From positions 186,001 through 250,000 of the forward strand of contig NZ_LT897781.1 of the NCBI RefSeq assembly GCF_900188315.1: a DNA stretch of 64,000 nucleotides, written 5' to 3'. The notes below the pieces were generated by a model. It searched no databases. It saw only the letters and a list, made by a program, of their open reading frames with translations, and was not told where the DNA came from. Source of the stretch: Marinobacter sp. es.042. Lineage in GTDB: Bacteria; Pseudomonadota; Gammaproteobacteria; Pseudomonadales; Oleiphilaceae. Shown here in pieces: positions 42,359 through 51,270 of this stretch (position 1 is its first letter; each line of letters starts with the position of its first letter). Made by a program: the position numbers and the translations under genes.

Positions 42359-44389
42359 ATGCCACTAACCCGAACGCTTCTTTTCGCTCCTTTGCTGGGC
42401 ATTACCCTCGTCATGACGGGTTGCGATTTCGGCTCCGATTCTTCCGCAGCCAACAGCGCCGGACACACTGCGCCGACCGCCACGACCGAGCAGGCCAATC
42501 GGGATGTGTTGGATCAGCGACCCTTTGAAAACCGTGACGATTTCGAGAACGCGCGACGCGGACTGATTGCCCAGGACCCTGAACTGGTCATTGATCATCT
42601 TGAAGGCGGTGAAGTCTGGAACATGCCGGCCTATGGATTTATCGACGAGGATGGAGAAAACGCCCCTGCCTCGGTTAATCCAAGCCTCTGGCGCCAGGCT
42701 GCCCTCAACAACATTCACGGGTTGTTCAAGGTCACCGACGGTCTCTACCAGATCCGGGGTTACGACCTGGCGAACATGTCGATCATCGAAGGCGAAACCG
42801 GGTGGATTCTGGTGGATCCTCTGACCGCCCGGGAGACGGCCAGCAAAGCCTTCCTGTTTGCGCGAGAACATCTGGGCGAAAAGCCGGTGCGGGCGATTCT
42901 CTTTACCCACAGCCACATTGATCACTTTGGCGGCGTGCAGGGCATTCTCCAGCACCTTTCGGACGAGGAAAAAGCCAACCTGCGGATTATCGCGCCAGAG
43001 GGCTTTGAGGAGGAGGCAACCAGCGAGAACATCATCGCCGGCCCTGCCATGACACGCCGGGCCATGTTCATGTATGGCAAGCGTCTGGATCGGGACGAAC
43101 GCGGCCATGTAGGCACTGGTCTGGGCAAAGGCCCGGCTTTTGGCACCTTTGGCTTTGCCCCGGCGACAGACCTGATCAGCGAAACCGGCACGGAGCTGGA
43201 GGTGGACGGCGTGCCGATGATTTTCCAGATTGTCTCCGGTTCCGAAGCGCCTGCAGAGTTCACCTTTTACCTCCCCGAACAAAAGGCCTTTTGCGGTGCC
43301 GAGCTGGTCAGCCGCAATATGCACAACATCTACACCCTGAGGGGCGCGAAGGTTCGGGATGCCCGTCTATGGAGCGGCTTTATCGACGAAGCAAAGGCTC
43401 TGTTCGCCGACGCCGATATCTACTTCGGCAGCCACCACTGGCCGCTGTGGGGGCAAGAGAATATCCAGGACTTCCTGGCTGTTCAGCGGGATACCTACAA
43501 GTTCATTCACGATCAGACGGTGCGTTTGATGAATCAGGGTGCGACACCGCGGGAGATCGCCGATCAGCTCAAGCTGCCGCCGGAGCTGAATCGGGCGTTC
43601 CATAACCAGGGGTACTACGGCACCGTGTCTCACAACGCCAAAGCGGTGTACCAGCACTACCTGGGGTGGTTTACAGCGAACCCGGCCCAGCTAGACCCAC
43701 TTCCGGAAAGTGACTCTGCCCAGCGTTATGTGCAGATGATGGGTGGGGTTGAAAAGGTTCTGGAAAGAGCCCGCGAGGATTTCGAGGCGGCCTCTGCCAT
43801 GGGGGCTAGCGAAGGGCGCGACACCTACCGGTGGCTGGCTGAATTGCTCAATCAGGTGGTCTTCGCCGAGCCCGGGAATGACGATGCAAAACAGCTTCTG
43901 GCCAACGTCTATGACCAGCTTGGCTATCAGGCAGAATCCGCACCCTGGCGGGACTTCTACCTGACGGGGGCATACGAGCTGCGCCACGGCTCGCCGGAAG
44001 AGGGCATCAAACCGGCGATGATGAGAGAAGTGCTGCTGAACACGCCGGTATCCCTGTTCTTCGACAGCATGGCGGTGCGGCTGAAGGCCGAAGACGCAGA
44101 AGGGGAGAGTGCCGTCATCAAGATTACCTTCACGGATCTGAAGGAAAGTTATCTGCTGACTCTGAAACATTCCGTGCTTCACAACCGTCTGGTTAATGAG
44201 GACACTCCCGCTGACGCCACATTGAATCTGACGCGGTCTTTGTTTGTGGATCTGTTGATCGGCCGTGCGGGGCTGAAGGAACTTCTGTTCAGCGACGAGA
44301 TCAGCTTTGAGGGAAGCCGGCTCGACCTGATAGGCTTTTTCAGTATGCTGGACAAGCCTCAGGGCCGGTTCAATATCGTTACACCCTGA
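42359..44389 (+). CDS. Alkylsulfatase, SdsA family, putative inner-membrane lipoprotein
   Basis: A 676-residue protein. The catalytic MBL domain has H184-x-H186-x-D188-H189 (THSHIDHF) and downstream metal loops (APEG, FGSHHWPLWG). After it follow an alkylsulfatase dimerisation region (about 400-540) and a SCP2-like lipid-binding domain to the end, as in Pseudomonas SdsA1, which cleaves primary alkyl sulfates such as SDS. The N-terminus ends in VMTGC22, a near-lipobox, with Asp at +2, which in gammaproteobacteria keeps lipoproteins in the inner membrane. A homocysteine methyltransferase gene follows 10 bp later. Confidence 0.93.
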   Translation: MPLTRTLLFAPLLGITLVMTGCDFGSDSSAANSAGHTAPTATTEQANRDVLDQRPFENRDDFENARRGLIAQDPELVIDHLEGGEVWNMPAYGFIDEDGENAPASVNPSLWRQAALNNIHGLFKVTDGLYQIRGYDLANMSIIEGETGWILVDPLTARETASKAFLFAREHLGEKPVRAILFTHSHIDHFGGVQGILQHLSDEEKANLRIIAPEGFEEEATSENIIAGPAMTRRAMFMYGKRLDRDERGHVGTGLGKGPAFGTFGFAPATDLISETGTELEVDGVPMIFQIVSGSEAPAEFTFYLPEQKAFCGAELVSRNMHNIYTLRGAKVRDARLWSGFIDEAKALFADADIYFGSHHWPLWGQENIQDFLAVQRDTYKFIHDQTVRLMNQGATPREIADQLKLPPELNRAFHNQGYYGTVSHNAKAVYQHYLGWFTANPAQLDPLPESDSAQRYVQMMGGVEKVLERAREDFEAASAMGASEGRDTYRWLAELLNQVVFAEPGNDDAKQLLANVYDQLGYQAESAPWRDFYLTGAYELRHGSPEEGIKPAMMREVLLNTPVSLFFDSMAVRLKAEDAEGESAVIKITFTDLKESYLLTLKHSVLHNRLVNEDTPADATLNLTRSLFVDLLIGRAGLKELLFSDEISFEGSRLDLIGFFSMLDKPQGRFNIVTP

Positions 44390-44399
44390 TGAGTACTTT

Positions 44400-45305
44400 A
44401 TGAAATCTGTTGCACTTCTCGATGGCGGCCTGGGCCAGGAAATCTACCGCAGGGCCATGAATGTTACGTCACTGCTCTGGTCAGTGGCGGTAATGCGGGA
44501 GCAGCCGGACGTGGTTACCGATGTCCATGCTGACTTTATCAGGGCCGGCGCCCGTACCCTGACACTGAACACCTATGCTGCAACGCCGACGCGACTGGCC
44601 AGAGAAGGCCTTGGTGACGAGATTGGTGCAATCCATCAACGGGCTTTCGAGGTGTTGGAGCGCGCCATCGCGTTAACGGGTGCCGACGTTGATATCGCCG
44701 GCTGCCTGCCGCCCCTGGTCGGAAGCTATCGGAGCCAGCCTGACCGGACGTTCGAGGATCTGAAATCGGAATTCGACATCCTCGTTAAACTGCAGAGTGG
44801 GGCGGACGTCTTCCTCATCGAAACCATGACCAACTCGCTGGAGGCGAAAGCCGCCTGTGCTGCCGCCAGTGAATCAGGCAAACCCTTTGGAGTGGCATTC
44901 AGACTGGAAGCAGATGGCAAGCTCCGGTCAGGGGAGACCCTCGCCGAGGCTGTTGAAGCGGTGAAGGCGTCAGGGCCAACAGCGATTATGCTCAATTGCT
45001 GCGACCCGGAAGTAATTTCGCAGGCAATGCCTGAACTGGCCGGCCTTTACCCCTGCACGGGTGGCTATGCAAACGCGTTCAAAACAGTTGAGCCAATGGC
45101 CGGCGGAGCGCTGGTGGATGAACTGGAAGTCAGGCAGGACGTGTCACCCGGGGTGTATGGGCTTCAGGTGAAACAGTGGTTGGATGACGGCGCAAGTGTT
45201 GTTGGCGGCTGTTGTGAAATCACGCCCGAGCACATCAGCCACCTGGCCGATGTGCTGACAGGCGAGTATAACCTGATACGGTTCTCGGAATTGCCGCGCG
45301 GTTAG
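44400..45305 (+). CDS. Homocysteine S-methyltransferase family protein
   Basis: A 301-residue TIM-barrel methyltransferase. Zinc ligands are the Cys of LNCCDPE and the CC pair of VGGCCEIT. The opening LLDGGLGQEIYRR and TLNTYAATPTRL are the usual substrate loops. MmuM-type enzymes transfer a methyl group from S-methylmethionine or betaine to homocysteine. It lies 10 bp after the alkylsulfatase gene, so they are transcribed together; the sense of that pairing is unclear, perhaps both deal with sulfur. It ends in a 4-bp overlap with a convergent gene. Confidence 0.9.
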   Translation: MKSVALLDGGLGQEIYRRAMNVTSLLWSVAVMREQPDVVTDVHADFIRAGARTLTLNTYAATPTRLAREGLGDEIGAIHQRAFEVLERAIALTGADVDIAGCLPPLVGSYRSQPDRTFEDLKSEFDILVKLQSGADVFLIETMTNSLEAKAACAAASESGKPFGVAFRLEADGKLRSGETLAEAVEAVKASGPTAIMLNCCDPEVISQAMPELAGLYPCTGGYANAFKTVEPMAGGALVDELEVRQDVSPGVYGLQVKQWLDDGASVVGGCCEITPEHISHLADVLTGEYNLIRFSELPRG

Positions 45306-45577
45306 CCGGCGAGCCGCGGAGTTTTGGCTCTGCGCGCTTCAACAGCACGTCTGGAACGACGTGCCTCGATGTATTGCATTGCATCGTTCCGGATGGGAAG
45401 GTGCAAGGCGCCTTCCAGATCATGGCGGTCGTAACCAAGATCCGAAAGCGTATCATCTTTTTCTTTCAGCAATGACTCTGCCATACGGCGGAATTGCTGG
45501 CGTCTGGAATATCCCTCAATCCAGGAGGTGATCGGCTGCATTGCGGAGTGTGCCTGATGCTCTGTGCTCTTCAACAT
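45302..45577 (-). CDS. Small DUF1127-like protein
   Basis: A 91-residue basic protein. The centre FRRMAESLLKEKDDTLSDLGYDRHDLEGAL has the helix and LxDLGyxRxD pattern of DUF1127-related small proteins, which in alphaproteobacteria act with RNA or in phosphate and stress control. Here the usual N-terminal part differs. It may start at ATG 45577 or 45541. It overlaps the end of the methyltransferase gene by 4 bp. Assignment is by pattern only. Confidence 0.6.
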   Translation of the reverse strand: MLKSTEHQAHSAMQPITSWIEGYSRRQQFRRMAESLLKEKDDTLSDLGYDRHDLEGALHLPIRNDAMQYIEARRSRRAVEARRAKTPRLAG

Positions 45578-45715
45578 GTCTACGGCCCCGACTGTTGGTG
45601 AATGACTTGCAGCAGCTCGTTTGGAGACGTCTTGTAACTCGCTTACGGGTGCCCACAGCCGCTATTCTGGTATTCTCCCTGCCTTCAATCAAACGAAAAG
45701 AATTTAAGATCTTGT

Positions 45716-45728
45716 TAAGTTATGCTTA
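45716..45728. promoter_or_regulatory. LysR-type T-N11-A box
   Basis: TAAGTTATGCTTA fits the T-N11-A motif with dyad arms TTAAG / CTTAA (45715-45729). It lies 40 bp upstream of the LysR gene at 45769, as expected for autoregulation. Confidence 0.45.
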
Positions 45729-45768
45729 AGGCAATTGCCGGCTATAAATCTATCCCCAAGGTCCGCCC

Positions 45769-46629
45769 ATGAACATGCCTCTGCTTGATAACGATGTGCT
45801 CCGGAGTTTTGTTGCCATTGCGGAACATGGCACGTTTACCAGTGCCGCCAAAGCCGTTCACCGGACACCTTCCGCCCTGAGCATGCAGATCAAACAGCTT
45901 GAGAGGAACCTTGGGAAAACCCTGTTTGTTCGCGAACCCAGGCGCGTCACGTTGACCGCAGAAGGTGAGGTTCTTCTTGATTATGGGCGCCGATTGCTGC
46001 GCCTGAATGAAGAGGCCGTGCAGTATTTCGTTTCGCCAACCCTTGAGGGGAAAGTGGGTATTGGCACTTCTGACGATGTGGGTACCCGGATTCTGCCGGA
46101 AGTTCTGGCAGAATTCGCCAGATCCTATCCCGCCGTACTGGTGGACGTCGTGGTTGGTTCGAGCAAACAGAATCTTGCTCGCCTGGACGCCGGTGAACTG
46201 GATATGACCCTGGTAACTGTGGCCGATGAGGGGCGTATTCCCCGCGGTGAGGTAGTGCACGAGGAACCGCTGGTCTGGGCCGGACGAGAGGGTTCATCGG
46301 CCTATCAGCGTTCCCCGCTGCCGATTGCCATGGCCCATGAAGGATGTGCCTGGCGGCGTATGACCCTCCGGACACTGGACAAAGCGGGTATACCCTACAG
46401 GATTGCCTACACCTGTGAGCATTGTTCCGGCCAGGAGGCCGCTATGCTGGCGGATCTCGCCGTGGCCCCGTTTCCGCAAAGCCTGATTCGTCCGCCTCTG
46501 AAAGAGGTTGCCGGTGACAGCCTGCCGAAAATCGGCTTCTATCAGCTGGCGTTGGTACGCCGGGGTTCAAATCCCCTTAATGATGCGCTTGCCTCTCATG
46601 TCAAAGAGGCATTCCTCGGTCTACGCTAA
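45769..46629 (+). CDS. LysR-family transcriptional regulator
   Basis: A 286-residue regulator: winged HTH in the first 60 residues (LRSFVAIAEHGTFTSAAKAVHRTPSALSMQIKQLERNLG), then the effector domain with LDAGELDMTLVTVADEGRIP and C-terminal Cys-containing CEHCSGQEAAML. A T-N11-A box stands just upstream, and the DUF1127-like gene is divergent at 191 bp. The KefC-like antiporter begins 68 bp downstream in the same direction. Its target is not known; the two Cys in the effector domain (CEHC) could make it redox-sensitive. Confidence 0.92.
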   Translation: MNMPLLDNDVLRSFVAIAEHGTFTSAAKAVHRTPSALSMQIKQLERNLGKTLFVREPRRVTLTAEGEVLLDYGRRLLRLNEEAVQYFVSPTLEGKVGIGTSDDVGTRILPEVLAEFARSYPAVLVDVVVGSSKQNLARLDAGELDMTLVTVADEGRIPRGEVVHEEPLVWAGREGSSAYQRSPLPIAMAHEGCAWRRMTLRTLDKAGIPYRIAYTCEHCSGQEAAMLADLAVAPFPQSLIRPPLKEVAGDSLPKIGFYQLALVRRGSNPLNDALASHVKEAFLGLR

Positions 46630-46697
46630 ACAGAGCTGCAGGTAATAGTATTCCGCATATCCTCTAGCCGCCCGACTTTGAATCAAGGAAATCATTG

Positions 46698-48581
46698 ATG
46701 ACAGTTTATTTCGTCCAGGCCTTTATCTACCTGGTGGCAGCAGTCATCGCTGTGCCCCTGGCAAAACGCCTGGGGCTGGGCTCTGTCCTCGGGTATCTCG
46801 TGGCCGGTGTGGTTATTGGGCCGGTCACGGGGCTGGTAGGGCAGGAAGCCAATACCATTCAGCATTTTGCCGAGTTCGGTGTGGTCATGATGCTCTTCCT
46901 GGTGGGTATGGAACTCGACCCCAGGGCGCTCTGGGCCATGCGTGTGCGCCTGGTCGGGCTGGGTGGGCTTCAGGTGGTGCTGACGGCGGCTGCAGGCATG
47001 GCAGTGGCCGCATGGTTGGGACTGCAGTGGCAGACAGCCATTGCGGTCGGTCTGATCTTTGCCCTGTCGTCCACGGCGATTGTTCTTCAAACCCTCAACG
47101 AAAAGGGATTGGTCAAAACCGAAGGCGGTCGCAGTGCGTTCTCCGTCCTGCTGTTTCAGGACATCGCTGTCATTCCAATGCTCGCCCTTATTCCCTTGCT
47201 GGCACTGCCGGAACTCATGGACGCCACGGCAGGATCCGACGCCCAGCAAGGTCACCTCAGCCTGGTGGACAATCTCTCGGGATGGGCTCACGGGCTGGTT
47301 GTGGTGGCGGCCGTTGGTGCAGTGATTGTTGGCGGCCACTATCTGAGCCGGCCCCTGTTTCGCTATGTGGTGCAATCGGGCTTGCGTGAAGTATTCACCG
47401 CCACGGCGCTGATGCTGGTCATCGGGATTGCGGCTCTGATGAGTCTGGTAAATCTGTCCCCGGCGCTTGGAGCCTTCCTGGCCGGTGTGGTTCTGGCTAA
47501 CAGTGAATTCCGGCATGAGCTGGAAGCGAACATCGAACCGTTCAAGGGACTGTTGCTGGGCCTGTTCTTCATCACCGTTGGCGCGGGCATCAACTTCGAT
47601 GTGTTGTCTGAGCAATGGAGTACGGTGGTGTCACTTGCGGTCGCGGTGATCGCAGTCAAGGCCGCAATCCTGCTCGGCCTGGCGTTGCTGTTCCGGGTTC
47701 ATGGCAGTAATGGCTGGCTGTTCACGCTGTCCCTGGCACAGGCCGGTGAGTTTGGCTTTGTGCTTCTGACCTACAGTGTCCAGAGCAAGGTGATCCCCAT
47801 GGAAACGTCACAGGTCCTCTCACTGGTGGTGGCGCTGTCGATGTTCCTAACGCCGTTGCTGTTTATCGTGTATGACCGGGTTGTGTTGCCCCGTTATCGT
47901 CGTTCACAAAACGACGAGCGGGAGGCGGATATCATCGATGAACAGGCACCGGTTATCGTCGCTGGTGTCGGTCGTTTCGGCCAGATTGTCTGCCGGCTGT
48001 TGCGGGCCAATAATGTTCCCATCGTTGCATTGGACCATGAGATCGAGCAGATCGAGAACCTCCGGCAGATCAACATCAAAAGTTTTTTCGGAGATGCGAG
48101 TCGCCCGGATTTGCTGGAAACCGCAGGCATCGAACAGGCCCGGCTGCTGGTCGTGGCGATTGACGACCGTGACCGTTCGGTGCAGATGGTGGAGCACGTG
48201 AAGCAGTTCTTCCCCGGTGTCTGGGTGCTGGCCCGCGCTTTCGACAGAGGCCACGGATACCGACTGCGCGAGGCCGGGGCCGATGATGTGGTCAGTGAAA
48301 CCTATCATTCGGCACTTGAGCTCGGTGGTCATGCTCTGACCGCCATGGGTGTGCACCCGATGCGTGCCCGTCAGATGACCTGGGCCTTCCTCGACAATGA
48401 AAAAGCCCACGAGGATGAGCTGTTCGACGCCTGGAAGGAAATCGAGGAAGGCATCCGGTTCAGCCCCCGCTACGGTGAGTTATTCATGAAGCTGGAAGAA
48501 TCACTCAGCAGTGCCATGCAGAGTGATTGGGATGAGCCAAAGCAGGAGGATGTCCCTGTCTGGAGACCGCCTGAACGCTGA
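46698..48581 (+). CDS. Monovalent cation:proton antiporter-2 (KefC/YbaL-like) with RCK domain
   Basis: A 627-residue protein from ATG 46698 (the adjoining TTG is ignored; AAGGAA lies upstream). The first 390 residues are the 12-helix CPA2 exchanger domain. From about 408 a TrkA-N/RCK nucleotide-binding fold follows (VIVAGVGRFGQIVCRLLRAN, then the acidic VALDHE loop), and then a 60-residue acidic tail. The length and layout match KefC-like glutathione-gated K+ efflux systems. It lies downstream of the LysR gene and may be its target; no KefF ancillary protein is present. Confidence 0.93.
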   Translation: MTVYFVQAFIYLVAAVIAVPLAKRLGLGSVLGYLVAGVVIGPVTGLVGQEANTIQHFAEFGVVMMLFLVGMELDPRALWAMRVRLVGLGGLQVVLTAAAGMAVAAWLGLQWQTAIAVGLIFALSSTAIVLQTLNEKGLVKTEGGRSAFSVLLFQDIAVIPMLALIPLLALPELMDATAGSDAQQGHLSLVDNLSGWAHGLVVVAAVGAVIVGGHYLSRPLFRYVVQSGLREVFTATALMLVIGIAALMSLVNLSPALGAFLAGVVLANSEFRHELEANIEPFKGLLLGLFFITVGAGINFDVLSEQWSTVVSLAVAVIAVKAAILLGLALLFRVHGSNGWLFTLSLAQAGEFGFVLLTYSVQSKVIPMETSQVLSLVVALSMFLTPLLFIVYDRVVLPRYRRSQNDEREADIIDEQAPVIVAGVGRFGQIVCRLLRANNVPIVALDHEIEQIENLRQINIKSFFGDASRPDLLETAGIEQARLLVVAIDDRDRSVQMVEHVKQFFPGVWVLARAFDRGHGYRLREAGADDVVSETYHSALELGGHALTAMGVHPMRARQMTWAFLDNEKAHEDELFDAWKEIEEGIRFSPRYGELFMKLEESLSSAMQSDWDEPKQEDVPVWRPPER

Positions 48582-48633
48582 CACGGGGGCATCGCTGGGC
48601 TAAATTATTGTCTGGGCGCCTCGAGAGGTCAGT

Positions 48634-50334
48634 ATGGTTTTCAGGAAAACGCTTTTTGTTTCAGGAATGGTTTTTGCGGGATCCTGCCTGGCCGCCGAAT
48701 CGGGCCAGGGCGATTGCATTGCCAGCAGTACCCAGCCGGAAGCCATTGATCTGGACAAACCGAGAGATCAGCTCGCCCGCCAGAACGATCTGGTGATTCC
48801 CGAGGATGCGCGCATCGCCAGCATCCGAGTTCTTCGCCGTCCTATCTTTAATACCACCGACCCTGAGCAGGACAACGCGCTCTATCGAACTCTGAACGCG
48901 CTCAACACACCTACCTGGGAGTCCGCCCTGCGTGCCCAGTTGGTGTTTGAAGAAGGAGATGTCTACGAGCCGGAGCTTATCTCCGAATCCGAGCGGGTGC
49001 TGCGCCAGCGTGAGTATTTGACCGCTGCCTGGGTAGGCGTAACCCGGGTTTGTGGCAACGAGGTTGAGGTAAGCGTGCTTACCAGAGATACCTGGACACT
49101 GTTTCCGAGCGTGGGGGTATCGCGATCCGGGGGTGAAAATACCACCAACTTCGGATTGTCTGATCCCAATTTTGCCGGATCAGGCAAGAGCCTCGGCATT
49201 GGCTATGCGAAGGACCCGGACCGCACAGAAACCAGTCTGTATTTTGATGATCCGAACGTATTGGGTTCGCATTGGCAGGCGGGGTTCTCGTTCGACGAGA
49301 GAAGCGACGGCCGGGGCCGAGGCGCCTATCTTGAGAGGCCTTTCTTCAGCGAGACCACCAACTGGCGTTTTGGCCTGAGCGGCATCGACGACGTAAGGGA
49401 GGAATCCCGATATGTCGGCGCGGAGGCTATTGCCGATTATCGGCGCAGCCAGGAGTTCTTCAGTATCGATGGAGGCTGGCGGCTGGCGGAGAGGGACAGC
49501 CGGCAACTGAGGTTGCTCGCCGGCTACCGCTACAATGCACTCATGTTCGACCGTTTGCCCAACGAACCCGATCTCGACATCCTCCCGGACGACAGGACCC
49601 TGAGTTACCCCTGGGTTGGCTTTGATTACCGCCAGAACCGTTTCCGTGAAATGACCAACCTTACCCGGCTCCAGCGGGTGGAAGATGTGCGGGACGGTTT
49701 CGTTTGGCGAACCGAGCTGGGCTATTCGGGCAGCGGGTTGGGTGCCACGGAAGATCGGGTGGTTCTCAATATGGATTTCCAGGATGCGTTGCATGCCTCG
49801 GAGACCAACTACGCCAGCTATTCCCTCAGCCAGAGCGGCACCTACCGTCTCGACGAGGATCGGGTGGAAAACCTGCTGGGCACAGTGAGCGTTCAGTACT
49901 TCCATGGCGGATCGGAGCGCTGGAACAGTTGGTACACCAACCTCGCGTTCACCGCAGCGCACAATCTGACAGCCGATCAGCAACTGCTGATTGGCGGGGA
50001 GAACGGCCTGCGTGGCTATCCCAGCGAATACCAGCAGGGTAACCGCCGGCTGCTGTGGACCCTGGAGCGGCGCTATTTCCCGGACTGGCACCCATTCAAG
50101 CTGTTTCGGGTTGGCGGTGTAGTCTTCACCGACGTTGGTCGGGCCTGGTTCACTGACGACCGGAACAGTGGGCCGGACGAAGGTGTTCTGAAGGATGTTG
50201 GCTTCGGCATGCGGCTGGCGTCCAGCCGCATCGAGGTGCAGCGCATGCTGCACCTTGACTTCGCCTTCCCCCTGGATGGCGACGACAGTATTGATGATGT
50301 TCAGTTTCTGTTGAGGGGTCGGAGCCAGTTCTAA
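48634..50334 (+). CDS. Omp85-superfamily outer-membrane protein
   Basis: A 566-residue protein with a signal peptide to about residue 20 (SCLA/AES). Residues about 55-155 have one POTRA-like unit (IASIRVLRRPIFNTTDP, VFEEGDVYEPELISESERVLRQREYL). The rest is a 16-strand-type barrel with the LRGYP motif at 459-463, which in Omp85 proteins is the L6 loop (VRGY/F), and ends in LLRGRSQF, the terminal Phe being the beta signal for BAM. There is only one POTRA, unlike BamA (five) or TamA (three). It resembles BamA-like or surface-antigen proteins in lipid or protein export. It heads the envelope cluster. Confidence 0.88.
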   Translation: MVFRKTLFVSGMVFAGSCLAAESGQGDCIASSTQPEAIDLDKPRDQLARQNDLVIPEDARIASIRVLRRPIFNTTDPEQDNALYRTLNALNTPTWESALRAQLVFEEGDVYEPELISESERVLRQREYLTAAWVGVTRVCGNEVEVSVLTRDTWTLFPSVGVSRSGGENTTNFGLSDPNFAGSGKSLGIGYAKDPDRTETSLYFDDPNVLGSHWQAGFSFDERSDGRGRGAYLERPFFSETTNWRFGLSGIDDVREESRYVGAEAIADYRRSQEFFSIDGGWRLAERDSRQLRLLAGYRYNALMFDRLPNEPDLDILPDDRTLSYPWVGFDYRQNRFREMTNLTRLQRVEDVRDGFVWRTELGYSGSGLGATEDRVVLNMDFQDALHASETNYASYSLSQSGTYRLDEDRVENLLGTVSVQYFHGGSERWNSWYTNLAFTAAHNLTADQQLLIGGENGLRGYPSEYQQGNRRLLWTLERRYFPDWHPFKLFRVGGVVFTDVGRAWFTDDRNSGPDEGVLKDVGFGMRLASSRIEVQRMLHLDFAFPLDGDDSIDDVQFLLRGRSQF

Positions 50335-50418
50335 GGCAACTTGATATTGATCAATTGGCCAATCCATGATCACATTACTAATATGTAATCAGGTCCTGAT
50401 GTCGCAAAGGTAAAAAAA

Positions 50419-51258
50419 ATGAAGTTGTTGTTGGGTTTCCTGCTATTTGCCTTCTCGTCGGTTGTATTCGCATCTAACTCTCTTGTTCGCATTGATTGCC
50501 AGGAAGATACAAACGGTGCGGCCGTCTACCTAGACGGTGCCTATCAATTCGAATGCGAGGATTACGCAAAACTTCCGATTCTGACAACCGCTGGCGCCCA
50601 TGAGTTGCGAGTGGTTCGTCCGGTCGGTCGGGAATTTGAGCAGGTATTCGTCAAACGAATTGAGCTTCGTGCCGGAGTGCCTGAGCGGGTTCGTGTTTCC
50701 CTGCCGGATAAAACCCTGACAGCTTATGGCCAGAAGCAGGAAGCCTTGCGCAAGGAAGAGGCGAGAATGGCCGCAGAAAAGGCAGAACAGCGACGTCGGG
50801 AACAGGCCCGGATTGCCGCTGAAAAGGCCGCGCAGGAGCAGCTGGAGAAAGATCTGGCGAGTGCTCGGGCGGGAAATGCCGCCGCAATGGAGCGCATGGC
50901 ACAGAGGTATCGTTCCGGGGATGGTGTGCCCGCCAACGCACAGGCAGCGTCCGACTGGGAAGTGAAAGCGGAGCGTCAGAAAAAGATCGATGATCTCGAG
51001 GCCAGCAAGATGGAATATTTTGCGATGTCTGAGTCCGCGCTTCTCGGGATCTATGGTGATGATCCGGGCTCTTCTCAAATTATTTCGGCGCCATGGATTG
51101 TAGCTCCAACATTTACAGCTGAACTGCTTTCAACACCGGTGACGACCACGGACCAGCAGATCAAGGACAGCAGGCTGGAAACATTGCGTCGCCAAACGGC
51201 TGCGGCACGCTGGGCGAACCCTGACTCTCTGGTCGCGAGGGCCGCGGACAAACTCTGA
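50419..51258 (+). CDS. Exported PEGA/Sel1-like protein
   Basis: A 279-residue protein with a signal peptide (cleaved after VFA). A PEGA-like beta domain spans about 22-95 (NGAAVYLDGAYQFECEDY, LTTAGAHELRVVRPVG). Then comes a charged coiled coil (EEARMAAEKAEQRRREQARI) and one Sel1-like repeat near 155-185 (GNAAAMERMAQRYRSGDGVP). The C-terminal 80 residues are unknown. It follows the Omp85 gene by 84 bp, and the next gene starts 12 bp after it. PEGA domains often bind cell-wall or outer-membrane components. Confidence 0.8.
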   Translation: MKLLLGFLLFAFSSVVFASNSLVRIDCQEDTNGAAVYLDGAYQFECEDYAKLPILTTAGAHELRVVRPVGREFEQVFVKRIELRAGVPERVRVSLPDKTLTAYGQKQEALRKEEARMAAEKAEQRRREQARIAAEKAAQEQLEKDLASARAGNAAAMERMAQRYRSGDGVPANAQAASDWEVKAERQKKIDDLEASKMEYFAMSESALLGIYGDDPGSSQIISAPWIVAPTFTAELLSTPVTTTDQQIKDSRLETLRRQTAAARWANPDSLVARAADKL

Positions 51259-51270
51259 CGCTTCTTCGCC

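Noticed and set aside
42365-43324. A 319-codon open frame opposite the alkylsulfatase gene
   Set aside because: It mirrors a well-supported gene with intact catalytic motifs; the antisense product has no domain pattern, and such frames are common in GC-rich DNA.
46692-47615. A 307-codon open frame opposite the KefC-like antiporter
   Set aside because: Its translation is rich in His, Gln and Arg with no membrane or domain pattern, which is the mirror of hydrophobic codons.
48634-50334. BamA or TamA itself
   Set aside because: Only one POTRA-like unit is present and the neighbours are not those of bamA (skp, rseP) or tamA (tamB).
49180-50373. A 397-codon open frame opposite the Omp85-type gene
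   Set aside because: The plus-strand gene has a signal peptide, LRGY motif and beta signal; the antisense frame has none of these.
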